Positions 1 through 5,986 of a stretch of DNA of 12,675 nucleotides are shown piece after piece. The first letter of the stretch is position 1. Each line of letters starts with the position of its first letter. This DNA is from an uncultured Eubacteriales bacterium (GTDB taxonomy: Bacteria > Bacillota > Clostridia > Oscillospirales > Oscillospiraceae): NCBI GenBank assembly GCA_905205195.1, contig CAJLCS010000048.1, forward strand, positions 1-12,675. The letters run 5' to 3'. Below the pieces are notes generated by a model. That model did no database searches. It saw only the letters and a list, made by a program, of their open reading frames with translations, and was not told the DNA's origin. The translations under genes were made by a program, and so were the position numbers.

Positions 1-344
1 ATTTTCTGGATGGCGGCCACATGGTAGTCGTCGGTGGTGCGGATGAACCGGTCATAGGAAATGTTCATCAGCTTCCACAGATCCAGCACGCCGCCCTCGC
101 CGGTGACGATATTGTCCACATACTGCTTGGGGGTCACACCGGCGGCCTTGGCCTTGTCCTCGATCTTCTGGCCGTGCTCATCGGTGCCGGTCAGGAACAT
201 GACGTCGTAGCCCTGAAGCCGCTTGAAGCGGGCCATGGCGTCGGTGGCGACGGTGCAGTAGCTGTGGCCGATGTGCAGCTTGGCCGAGGGATAGTAAATG
301 GGGGTGGTGATGTAAAATTTCCCCTTGCTGCATTGTTCGCACAT
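1..344 (-). CDS. metG: Methionyl-tRNA synthetase, N-terminal part (3' end outside window)
   Basis: Charges tRNA(Met) with methionine in the cytoplasm. The first 114 codons are present, read leftward off the window edge. The protein opens with a short Cys-containing leader (MCEQCSKGK), then FYITTPIYYPSAKLHIGH, the class I synthetase start with the HIGH signature at residues 24-27. FLTGTDEHGQKI follows, typical of the Bacillus/Thermus-type MetG catalytic domain. The KMSKS loop and anticodon-binding domain lie outside the window. The ATG at 344 is preceded by a strong AAGGAGGAAG ribosome site at 351-360, which supports this start. The gene sits behind its own sigma-A-like promoter and a T-box leader, so it is probably expressed separately from the upstream eut operon and tuned by tRNA charging. 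Assignment is firm from motif order; completeness of the gene cannot be judged here. Confidence 0.95.
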   Translation of the reverse strand, partial: MCEQCSKGKFYITTPIYYPSAKLHIGHSYCTVATDAMARFKRLQGYDVMFLTGTDEHGQKIEDKAKAAGVTPKQYVDNIVTGEGGVLDLWKLMNISYDRFIRTTDDYHVAAIQK

Positions 345-523
345 TAATTGCTTCCTCCTTACATGAAAAAGCGCCCCTGAGCAAGCTCAAGGGCGACAAA
401 ACAGACGCGGTACCATCTTGTTTCGCAGCGAAATCCGCTTCCCGGGGATCACGGACGCCGCCGGAAGCGCGCTGACCGGGCCTGCGCGGTGTACGCTTCT
501 TTTCTTCGTTTTTTGGGATGATT
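345..523 (-). promoter_or_regulatory. T-box leader of metG
   Basis: The RNA read on the minus strand contains AAGATGGTACCGCG (plus coordinates 406-419), a close match to the conserved T-box sequence, with a UGGU bulge able to contact an uncharged tRNA 3' end. CAAG before the bulge and GCG after it can pair with CUUG and CGC in the 5' arm of the terminator hairpin, giving the expected antiterminator/terminator switch. A small AGCG/CGCT hairpin, resembling stem III, lies directly upstream of the T-box. Only about 100 nt separate the predicted transcription start from the T-box, short for a complete stem I. A GAAGCG...CGCTTC hairpin is the main structure there. No AUG specifier triplet occurs upstream of the T-box. 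The switch end is convincing; the tRNA-decoding end is not resolved. Confidence 0.82.
366..395 (-). terminator. Intrinsic terminator of the T-box leader
   Basis: On the minus strand, CGCCCTTGAGC is followed after two bases by GCTCAGGGGCG. This is an eleven-base complementarity with one G-U pair; the innermost pairs must open to form the loop. It is followed by CTTTTT. The 5' arm is shared with the T-box antiterminator, so it should form when tRNA(Met) is charged. It may also stop any transcript that runs on from eutH. Confidence 0.88.
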
Positions 524-529
524 TTCTTT

Positions 530-559
530 ATTATAGACCGGATTACACCGGTTTGTCAA
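530..559 (-). promoter_or_regulatory. Sigma-A-type promoter of metG, with inverted repeat in the spacer
   Basis: The minus strand carries a perfect TTGACA (-35, at 554-559) and a perfect TATAAT (-10, at 530-535) separated by 18 bases. The -35 box directly abuts the eutH stop codon (560-562). The spacer holds the inverted repeat ACCGG-N6-CCGGT (537-552), which could be an operator or a chance pair. Predicted transcription start is near 523. Confidence 0.85.
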
Positions 560-1657
560 CTATGAATTCGGGGAATTGCCGCGTTTGCCAGGCCTTGTCA
601 GCAAATGGGCCGCCGCGGCGGCGGTGATGCCGCCCACCAGCTTGCCGACGATCAGCGCCGGCAGCATTTCGGGGGCAAATCCCGCCGTGAAGCCCAGATG
701 ATCGCCAAAGACGAAGGCCGCCGAGACGGCAAAGGCGATGTTCATGGTCTTGCCCCGCCGGTCCATGTCCTTCACCATGCCGAAGGTGGCGATGGAGTTG
801 GCCAGCGTGGCCAGAAAACCGGCAGCGGCGGTTTCGTTGATGCCGAAACGGCGTCCCATGGCCCCCAGCGGCTTTTGCAGCACCCGGGTCAGCACCGCCA
901 CCAGCGGGAAGGCCCCCGCCAGCACGATGGCGATGGAACCCACCGTCTCGAATCCGTCGGACAGAGGGGCCATGCCGGGAATGACCGTCACGCCCGTCAG
1001 CGCTTCCACGATGGCGGCGGCCAGTCCCACGGTAATCACGGCGGTGACCAGCCGGGCGAACAGCGAAAAGCCTCGGATCATGGCGCCCTCCGCCTTCCAC
1101 AGGCCCAGCGCAATCAGCGCGGCCATCAGCACAATGGGAATCAGATTCCGCAGGACCATACCCGGGGAAAATCCGGCGGTCAGACCTCCGGCCAGAATCC
1201 CCAGCGGGACGGTAACCACGCCGCAGAGAATGCCCCGGGCAAACACCGGCCGGTCCTCCGGCCGGAGAATCCCCATGGCCACGGGAATGGTGAACACCAC
1301 CGTGGCCCCCAGCATACTGCCGGTGAGCACGCCGCCCAGCAGCGCCGCCTGGGGGTCCGACGTCAGCGCGGCGGCCAGCGCGCCGCCGCCCATGTCGCAG
1401 GCCAGCAGCGTCCCGGCGAACATGGCCGGGTCCGCCCCCAGAAGCCGGTACACCGGCACGATCACCGGCTTGAGTACCCCGGCCAGTACCGGGGCCAGCG
1501 CGATGATGCCCAGCATGGCCATGGCCAGCGATCCCATGGAAAGGATGCCGTCCTCAAAGGGTTTTCCCAGCCCCAGCCGGTTCCCCAGAATCCGGTCCAG
1601 CCCGCCCAGTACGGCAAAGGCCGCCATCAGCCACAACACTGTCTTTTCAATGTCCAT
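560..1657 (-). CDS. eutH: EutH, ethanolamine transporter-like membrane protein
   Basis: EutH is the integral membrane protein of eut operons, thought to bring ethanolamine into the cell when external concentrations are low. The 365-residue product is strongly hydrophobic, with many alternating apolar segments and short polar loops. It shows family features: GLDRILGN near the N-terminus (residues 19-26), DPAMF (76-80) followed by CDMGGG (87-92), and GDHLGF near the C-terminus. Length fits the family. The ATG at 1657 lies inside the end of eutN (11-base overlap), pointing to translational coupling. It is the last gene of the operon; its stop codon touches the -35 box of the metG promoter and no separate terminator is seen. 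Assignment is firm at family level; transport by this particular protein is inferred from homologues. Confidence 0.93.
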   Translation of the reverse strand: MDIEKTVLWLMAAFAVLGGLDRILGNRLGLGKPFEDGILSMGSLAMAMLGIIALAPVLAGVLKPVIVPVYRLLGADPAMFAGTLLACDMGGGALAAALTSDPQAALLGGVLTGSMLGATVVFTIPVAMGILRPEDRPVFARGILCGVVTVPLGILAGGLTAGFSPGMVLRNLIPIVLMAALIALGLWKAEGAMIRGFSLFARLVTAVITVGLAAAIVEALTGVTVIPGMAPLSDGFETVGSIAIVLAGAFPLVAVLTRVLQKPLGAMGRRFGINETAAAGFLATLANSIATFGMVKDMDRRGKTMNIAFAVSAAFVFGDHLGFTAGFAPEMLPALIVGKLVGGITAAAAAHLLTRPGKRGNSPNS

Positions 1658-1892
1658 GCTGCCCCTCCGGGTCCAGAATGGCCACCACCGCCGCGTCCAC
1701 GGGGGCGTCCATGCAGTATTTGGAGGCGACGGTGCCGGTGGCCAGCAGGACCCGGTCCCCCCGGCCTGCGCCGACCTGATCGGCGGCGACCAGCTCCTCC
1801 GTGCCGGTGTTCACCAGCAGAAAGGTCTGCCCCTGTAAGCATACCGCTTTGCGCGTGGCCCACACGGAGCCGGTAACTGTTCCGATTTTCAA
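1647..1892 (-). CDS. eutN: EutN/CcmL-type microcompartment vertex protein, TTG start
   Basis: Pentameric shell protein that caps the vertices of the bacterial microcompartment. The 81-residue protein matches the EutN/CcmL/CsoS4 family: KIGTVTGSVWATRK at the start, then LVNTG, a central VGAGRGDRVLLATG stretch and DAAVVAILD near the C-terminus. It is a little shorter than many EutN proteins. The only in-frame start that keeps the family N-terminus is TTG at 1892, placed 7 bases after a GGAGG site (1900-1904). That TTG overlaps the TGA of the upstream gene as TTGA, so the start is both unusual and coupled. Its last 11 bases overlap eutH. With EutM and EutL it makes up the shell set found in this operon. 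Confidence 0.93.
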   Translation of the reverse strand: MKIGTVTGSVWATRKAVCLQGQTFLLVNTGTEELVAADQVGAGRGDRVLLATGTVASKYCMDAPVDAAVVAILDPEGQHGH

Positions 1893-2287
1893 TGCAATCC
1901 CTCCAATAATTCCCGGGCCAGCGGCGTCAGCACCGCGCCGGGGCCGGGCTTCTGCCCGGTGCGGAGCATGGCCCGGGCCTCCTCCGCCGTGATGACCCGG
2001 CGGCGGCCGCCGTCGGTGAAGCGGACGCCCCAGCCTTTCAGTTCCCGCTGGGCGGCGGACAGGGCGGCGGACAGGCCCCGGCTTCCCGGCGCTTCCGGCA
2101 GTCCCGGGGTGTAGAGGTACACCGGCAGTCCCCGGGCCAGCGCCTCCAGCACCCGCTCGTCCCGGAAGCGCAGCAGCTGGCCCAGCGTCAGCGAGCCGAT
2201 GACCACCGCGTCATAGGGCGGCTCCGTCACATAGGTATGGCCCAGCGCCGCCTCCGGCGCCCTGCCCAGCAGCAGCGCCCGGCTCAT
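1889..2287 (-). CDS. Small eut-locus protein of unknown function (resembles the eut_hyp family)
   Basis: A 132-residue soluble protein with no catalytic motif that I can name. It begins SRALLLGRAPE, followed by PYDAVVIGSLTLGQL (about residues 24-38), a helix with VLEALARGLPVYLYTPGL, then a charged region ending ELKGWGVRF. The VVIGSL...LARGLPVYL...GWGV pattern recalls the conserved hypothetical 'ethanolamine utilization protein' (TIGR02536-like) found in Firmicute eut operons, which I remember as longer with an N-terminal helix; here that part seems absent. The C-terminus adds a TAEEARAM...TPLARELLEG tail. It overlaps pduL by 4 bases (ATGA) and eutN by 4 bases (TTGA), so it is translated as part of the operon and is probably functional. 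Family link is from memory and moderate; function unknown. Confidence 0.75.
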   Translation of the reverse strand: MSRALLLGRAPEAALGHTYVTEPPYDAVVIGSLTLGQLLRFRDERVLEALARGLPVYLYTPGLPEAPGSRGLSAALSAAQRELKGWGVRFTDGGRRRVITAEEARAMLRTGQKPGPGAVLTPLARELLEGLH

Positions 2288-2883
2288 GGAACAATCCGCC
2301 CCCAGTCGCCGGGGCGGAACCCGCAGGCGTTGGCCTCGTCAAAGTCCAGATGGACCCGGGGGGCGAAGGCTGGGTCCACCCGGACGGTGACATCGTCAAA
2401 CACCACCGGCCGGTCCGTGAAGGTTTCCAGCCGGACGGCCTGTCCGTGGCGGACGCCGAACCGGGCGGCGTCCTCCGGCGTGAGGTGGATATGCCGCCTG
2501 GCAATCAGCACGCCCCGGGGCAGGGTTACCCGGCCCCGGGGGCCGATCACCGTCATGCCGGGGGTACCTTCCGTGTCGCCGGACAGCCGCACCGGCACGC
2601 CGGAAAGCCCCAGCGTCCGGACGTCGGTGGCGGACAGCTCCACCTGCCCCTCCGGCCGGGCGGGGCCGAGGACGGCCACGCCGTCCAGACTGCCTTTCGG
2701 GCCTTCCAGCCGGATCCGCTCCTCCGCCAGATACTGGCCGGGCTGGGACAGGGGCCGGGCCGGGGTCAGGTCGTGGCCGAACAGGGTCCGGGCCTGGGCG
2801 TCGGTCAGGTGGACATGGCGGGCAGAGGCCTCCAGCTCCACAAACAGCCGCCGCAGAATCGATTCGGCAAGAGAATCGTCCAT
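2284..2883 (-). CDS. pduL: PduL-type phosphate acyltransferase
   Basis: Converts acetyl-CoA plus phosphate to acetyl phosphate and CoA inside the microcompartment, recycling the CoA used by EutE. The 199-residue protein has the two PduL beta-barrel halves, each with its histidine signature: ARHVHL at 21-26 and RRHIHL at 129-134, plus RVHLDFDEANA (177-187); these histidines are the expected metal ligands. It fills the place of the unrelated EutD enzyme of enteric bacteria. Residues 2-18 form an amphipathic helix (DDSLAESILRRLFVELE) ahead of the first barrel, like the encapsulation peptide of Salmonella PduL. The ATG at 2883 follows the eutT stop by 4 bases and has an AAAGGAG site. No acetate kinase gene is present in the window to use the acetyl phosphate. 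Confidence 0.92.
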   Translation of the reverse strand: MDDSLAESILRRLFVELEASARHVHLTDAQARTLFGHDLTPARPLSQPGQYLAEERIRLEGPKGSLDGVAVLGPARPEGQVELSATDVRTLGLSGVPVRLSGDTEGTPGMTVIGPRGRVTLPRGVLIARRHIHLTPEDAARFGVRHGQAVRLETFTDRPVVFDDVTVRVDPAFAPRVHLDFDEANACGFRPGDWGRIVP

Positions 2884-2887
2884 ACAA

Positions 2888-3580
2888 TCACTCCTTTTGT
2901 GCCGCTTTTTCCTGAATCATCAGCAGATAAAGCATACTGCTCAGCCGGTTCATGGCCCGCAGCAGGTCCTCCCGTTGGGGACGGCCGTCCCGGTCGGTGA
3001 AGGCCGCCGCCGCCGCCAGCTCCGCCGCCCGGGCGGCGCACCGGGCCCGGTTCAGCTGCAAAAGTGCCGGGGAATCGGTGACGGCGGGCATGAAATGGGG
3101 CTGTCCGTAGAATTCCTGGGGGAAATGGCTCCGGCGGCGCAGCTCCGCTTCGCTCAGGCCGCACAGCGTCCGGGCCGGTACCGGCTCGTCCAGCACTTCA
3201 TGGCGCAGCAGAAGCCGGACCGCGTCCAGCACCTCCGCCACCTGGGCCCGGCGGGCCGGACCGCAGATGGGGCCGCACAGCAGCAGCTCCGCCTCCAGCG
3301 TATCCACGGCCCCCCGGAAGGCAATCCGGGGGTGGGTTTTGGGTACCAGCACGTCGCCGTTGAGATGGGTCAGATGCTCCGGCTTTTCCTCCGTGTAGCC
3401 GCCGGAAAGCAGCCGGTACCGCTCCGGCCGGGCGGCTTCGGCCGGGAGAATGGCAATGTTCTCCCGCTCCAGAAAGGCCCGGGCCGCGGCGGTCAGCCGG
3501 TCGCCGTTTCCCAGATAGAAAACCCGTTTTCCCTCCCGGTTCCGGACGGCGGCCCGGGCGGATTCCTCGGTGTAGAGCAT
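2888..3580 (-). CDS. eutT: EutT-type ATP:cob(I)alamin adenosyltransferase
   Basis: Makes adenosylcobalamin, the cofactor of ethanolamine ammonia-lyase, from ATP and reduced cobalamin. The 230-residue protein shows the adenosyltransferase pattern KPEHLTHLNG (66-75), PKTHPRIAFRG (80-90), DTLEAELL (93-100), and near the C-terminus RAMNRLSSMLYLLM (208-221). Length and order match Firmicute EutT. The HX11CCX2C metal motif described for Salmonella EutT, which lies just ahead of the KP-THL segment, is not present: residues 50-66 contain no cysteine. The cysteines that do occur are at 102, 107, 140 and 181. The start lies 3 bases after the eutM stop. A metal-independent EutT class is known from Listeria and other Firmicutes, and this protein probably belongs there. 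Confidence 0.9.
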   Translation of the reverse strand: MLYTEESARAAVRNREGKRVFYLGNGDRLTAAARAFLERENIAILPAEAARPERYRLLSGGYTEEKPEHLTHLNGDVLVPKTHPRIAFRGAVDTLEAELLLCGPICGPARRAQVAEVLDAVRLLLRHEVLDEPVPARTLCGLSEAELRRRSHFPQEFYGQPHFMPAVTDSPALLQLNRARCAARAAELAAAAAFTDRDGRPQREDLLRAMNRLSSMLYLLMIQEKAAQKE

Positions 3581-3583
3581 GGA

Positions 3584-3883
3584 TTATTGGGCGGAGGGCG
3601 GGGTCCGGCGGTCGTGGGGCAGAATCGCATCCACCTCGGAGTGGGGCCGGGCGATGACGTGGACGGAAATCAGCTCGCCCACCTTTTCCGCCGCCGCGGC
3701 ACCGGCGTCGGTGGCGGCCTTGACGGCGCCCACGTCGCCCCGCACCATGACGGTGACCAGACCGCCGCCGATCTGCTCCTTGCCCACCAGCTGCACGTTG
3801 GCGGATTTGACCATGGCGTCCGCCGCTTCGATGGCGCCGACCAGACCCTTTGTTTCGATCATACCAAGAGAATTCGTGTCCAT
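3584..3883 (-). CDS. eutM: EutM/PduA-type BMC hexameric shell protein
   Basis: Major facet protein of the ethanolamine microcompartment; hexamers tile the shell and their central pore passes small metabolites. The 99-residue protein is a single BMC domain: LGMIETKGLVGAIEAADAM at the start (6-24), pore-loop KEQIGGG (35-41), LVTVMVRGDVGAVKAATDAG, then ISVHVIARPHSEV and a short polar tail. This is the closest EutM pattern, including the IGGG pore. The ATG at 3883 has an AAAGGA site and lies 26 bases after eutE, the widest gap inside the operon. It is the only single-domain BMC hexamer gene in the cluster; EutS and EutK homologues are absent here. Confidence 0.96.
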   Translation of the reverse strand: MDTNSLGMIETKGLVGAIEAADAMVKSANVQLVGKEQIGGGLVTVMVRGDVGAVKAATDAGAAAAEKVGELISVHVIARPHSEVDAILPHDRRTPPSAQ

Positions 3884-3909
3884 ATTCGTAGCATCCTTTC
3901 AGAAATTGA

Positions 3910-5346
3910 TTACGATTGGTGCAGCCGCTCCAGAATCTGGGCGGTGATGGTGTCTACCAGCGACCGATCCGCCGCCGGGGCGGGGCCGTCGGGCCGCTCC
4001 CCGGTGTCCCATGCCACCCGGCGGATGTTGATCAGGTCCATGGGACCGATGTTGTTGGAGGAGCTGCTGCCGCCGACGGCGCCGCAGCCCAGCGTCAGGG
4101 CGGGGAACAGCCCGGTGGTGGCGCCGATGCCGCCCAGCGCCGCCGGGGTGTTCACCAGAAACCGGGAGACGGGAATCCGGAGGGCAAACCGGCGCACCAC
4201 GTCGGCGTCCTGGGCGTGAATCACGAAGGTGTGGCCGCTGCCCTCGTGGGTCAGCACCTCGATGGCCTTTTCCAGCACGGCCTCCTCGTTTTCCATGACA
4301 AAGAAGGCCAGCACGGGGCAGAGCTTTTCCATGGAGTAGGGCCGGGTGGGACCGGCCTCCTGCTCCCGGGCCACCAGAATCCGGGTGCCCTCCGGCACGG
4401 GGAAACCGGCCATGTCGGCCAGGACCTTGGCGGGCTTTCCCACAATGGCCGGATTCAGCGCCCCGCCGGGGCGGAACAGAAGCTTGGCCAGCCGCCCTGC
4501 CTCGTCGGCATTCATAAAGTAGAACCCCTGCCGCGCCCCTTCCTCCCGGACGGCCTGCTCCAGCGGCGCTTCCACAATGATGCTCTGCTCCGAGGCGCAG
4601 ACGGTGCCGTAGTCGAAGGTCTTGGAGCGGGCGATGCAGGCCAGAGCCTGCTTCAGATCAGCCGACCGGTGGAGATAGGCCGGGCCGTTTCCGGCACCCA
4701 CGCCGATGGCGGGCTTGCCGGAGGAATAGGCGGCCCGGACCATGCCGGGACCGCCGGTGGCCAGAATCAGCCGGACCTCCGGGGCGGCCATCAGCTCCTG
4801 GCAGCCGGCCAGTGTGCCGAAATGCAGGCAGCTCACGGCGCCCTCCGGCGCTCCGGCCGCCGCGGCGGCCCGGGCCACCACCTCCGCCGCCCGGAGAGTG
4901 CAGGTCAGGGCCTTGGGGTGGGGCGAAAAGACGATGGCGTTGCCGGATTTCAGCGCAATCAGCGCCTTGTAGCAAACCGTGGAGGTGGGGTTGGTGCTGG
5001 GGACGATGGCGGCGATAACGCCCACGGGTACGCCGATTTCCCACAGCTTTTTCGCCGGGTCCTCCCGGAGAATGCCCACGGTTTTCATGCCGCAGACGGC
5101 GTCGGCCACGGTTTCGGAGGCAAACCGGTTTTTGACGGTTTTGTCCTCCGGATTGCCGAAGCCCGTCTCCCGGACGGCCAGCTCCGCCAGCGTCCGGGCC
5201 TCTGCGGCGAAGGCGTCGGCCACCTGCCGGACGATGCGGTCCAGCGCCGCCTGATCCAGCCGCGCCAGCTGTTGCCGGGCCTGTTCCGCCTTGCGGCAGA
5301 GGGCACGGGCCTCCTGCCGGGCGGCTAAGTCCTGATCCAGATCCAT
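3910..5346 (-). CDS. eutE: EutE, CoA-acylating acetaldehyde dehydrogenase
   Basis: Oxidises acetaldehyde to acetyl-CoA with NAD+ and CoA inside the microcompartment. The 478-residue aldehyde dehydrogenase-fold protein has VPSTNPTSTVCYKALIALKSGN (near 115-136), ATGGPGMV (196-203), the GVGAGNGPAY glycine-rich segment (215-224), and catalytic Cys250 in FDYGTVCASEQS. The ATG at 5346 is chosen because it follows the eutL stop with an AGG-containing site and gives a normal family N-terminus; the open frame continues upstream only through eutL. The enzyme begins almost directly at the catalytic fold, without the longer N-terminal peptide of E. coli EutE. Instead, after a Pro/Ala-rich linker (about 447-459), the last 19 residues form an amphipathic helix with SLVDTITAQILERL, a likely encapsulation tag. 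Confidence 0.95.
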   Translation of the reverse strand: MDLDQDLAARQEARALCRKAEQARQQLARLDQAALDRIVRQVADAFAAEARTLAELAVRETGFGNPEDKTVKNRFASETVADAVCGMKTVGILREDPAKKLWEIGVPVGVIAAIVPSTNPTSTVCYKALIALKSGNAIVFSPHPKALTCTLRAAEVVARAAAAAGAPEGAVSCLHFGTLAGCQELMAAPEVRLILATGGPGMVRAAYSSGKPAIGVGAGNGPAYLHRSADLKQALACIARSKTFDYGTVCASEQSIIVEAPLEQAVREEGARQGFYFMNADEAGRLAKLLFRPGGALNPAIVGKPAKVLADMAGFPVPEGTRILVAREQEAGPTRPYSMEKLCPVLAFFVMENEEAVLEKAIEVLTHEGSGHTFVIHAQDADVVRRFALRIPVSRFLVNTPAALGGIGATTGLFPALTLGCGAVGGSSSSNNIGPMDLINIRRVAWDTGERPDGPAPAADRSLVDTITAQILERLHQS

Positions 5347-5362
5347 AGGAATTCCTGCCTTT

Positions 5363-5986
5363 CTAGCGGGGATTGCCCGCAATTTCCGCCACGGCGTCCC
5401 GGAAGGCGCCGCAGGCTGCGTCACAGGCCGATTGGGTGCCGGTGAGCAGGGCGCCGCCGAAGTTGGTTTCCGTCGGGGGCGCATAGAGTTTACATAACGT
5501 GACATCCGCCGCCTTCAGTGCCCCGTCCAGCGCGTACATGGCCTCCAGCGGCGGCGCAATCAGATAGGCCAGCGCCTGCCCGGGGCGAACGCCCGCTTCG
5601 GCGGCCAGAAAGCTGCCGGTACTGCTGACGGTGCAGGCCAGCACCGGAATGCCGCCTACCTCGTCAAAACCCACCCGGCGCAGGGCGGCCATAGCCGCCT
5701 CCATGCCGCTTCGTACGGCGCCGGGGGTCGGCCCGGCCAGAATGCCGATGACCTCACCGGCGTAGGGGGTGGAGGCGTTGGCGGCACCGGCGTAGAAGCT
5801 GCGCCGGTAGGCCACGGTGACGTCGGCGGCCTTGGTGGCCTCGTCCAGCGCGATATAGGTGGCGTCGTCGCTGTCGGTGGTGAGCAGCCCCAGCGACGGA
5901 CGGTCGGCGGGGATGTCCAGCCCGGCCAGCAGGGCGGGGGCGGCGTTGGCCAGATACCGCACCGCCAGAATCTTCACCGGGATCAT
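5363..5986 (-). CDS. eutL: EutL, tandem-BMC trimeric shell protein
   Basis: Shell protein with two circularly permuted BMC domains that assembles as a trimer with a gated pore. The 207-residue product matches EutL along its length: VKILAVRYLANA at the start, LGLLTTDSDDATYIALDEATKAADV (about 32-56), YAGEVIGILAGPTPGAVRSGM in the middle, and PTETNFGGALLTGTQSACDAA in the C-terminal half. The start at 5986 overlaps the eutC stop as ATGA and has a GGGAGGCGGAAGG site upstream, which decides it over longer in-frame starts inside eutC. It lies between the ammonia-lyase genes and eutE. All conserved segments are intact. Confidence 0.95.
   Translation of the reverse strand: MIPVKILAVRYLANAAPALLAGLDIPADRPSLGLLTTDSDDATYIALDEATKAADVTVAYRRSFYAGAANASTPYAGEVIGILAGPTPGAVRSGMEAAMAALRRVGFDEVGGIPVLACTVSSTGSFLAAEAGVRPGQALAYLIAPPLEAMYALDGALKAADVTLCKLYAPPTETNFGGALLTGTQSACDAACGAFRDAVAEIAGNPR

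Noticed and set aside
362..364. Start-stop AUGUAA just before the metG ribosome site
   Set aside because: It has no ribosome site of its own and directly follows the terminator U-run; most likely accidental.
418..627. Plus-strand open frame of 69 residues across the metG leader
   Set aside because: It covers the T-box and promoter, has no ribosome site and no recognisable protein pattern.
605..1876. Long plus-strand open frames (423 and 366 residues) opposite eutH and eutN
   Set aside because: The translations are rich in Gly, Arg, His and Gln or Ser, Pro and Met with no domain pattern. They mirror eutH and eutN, which have clear family motifs, and arise because GC-rich coding DNA has few stops on the opposite strand.
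2237..5328. Plus-strand open frames of 660 and 470 residues opposite pduL, eutT, eutM and eutE
   Set aside because: Low-complexity composition with no recognisable domain, lying across several well-supported minus-strand genes and their junctions.
5347..5505. Extension of the eutE frame by 53 codons upstream
   Set aside because: The extension overlaps eutL, is not aldehyde-dehydrogenase-like, and the ATG at 5346 has the right position just after the eutL stop.
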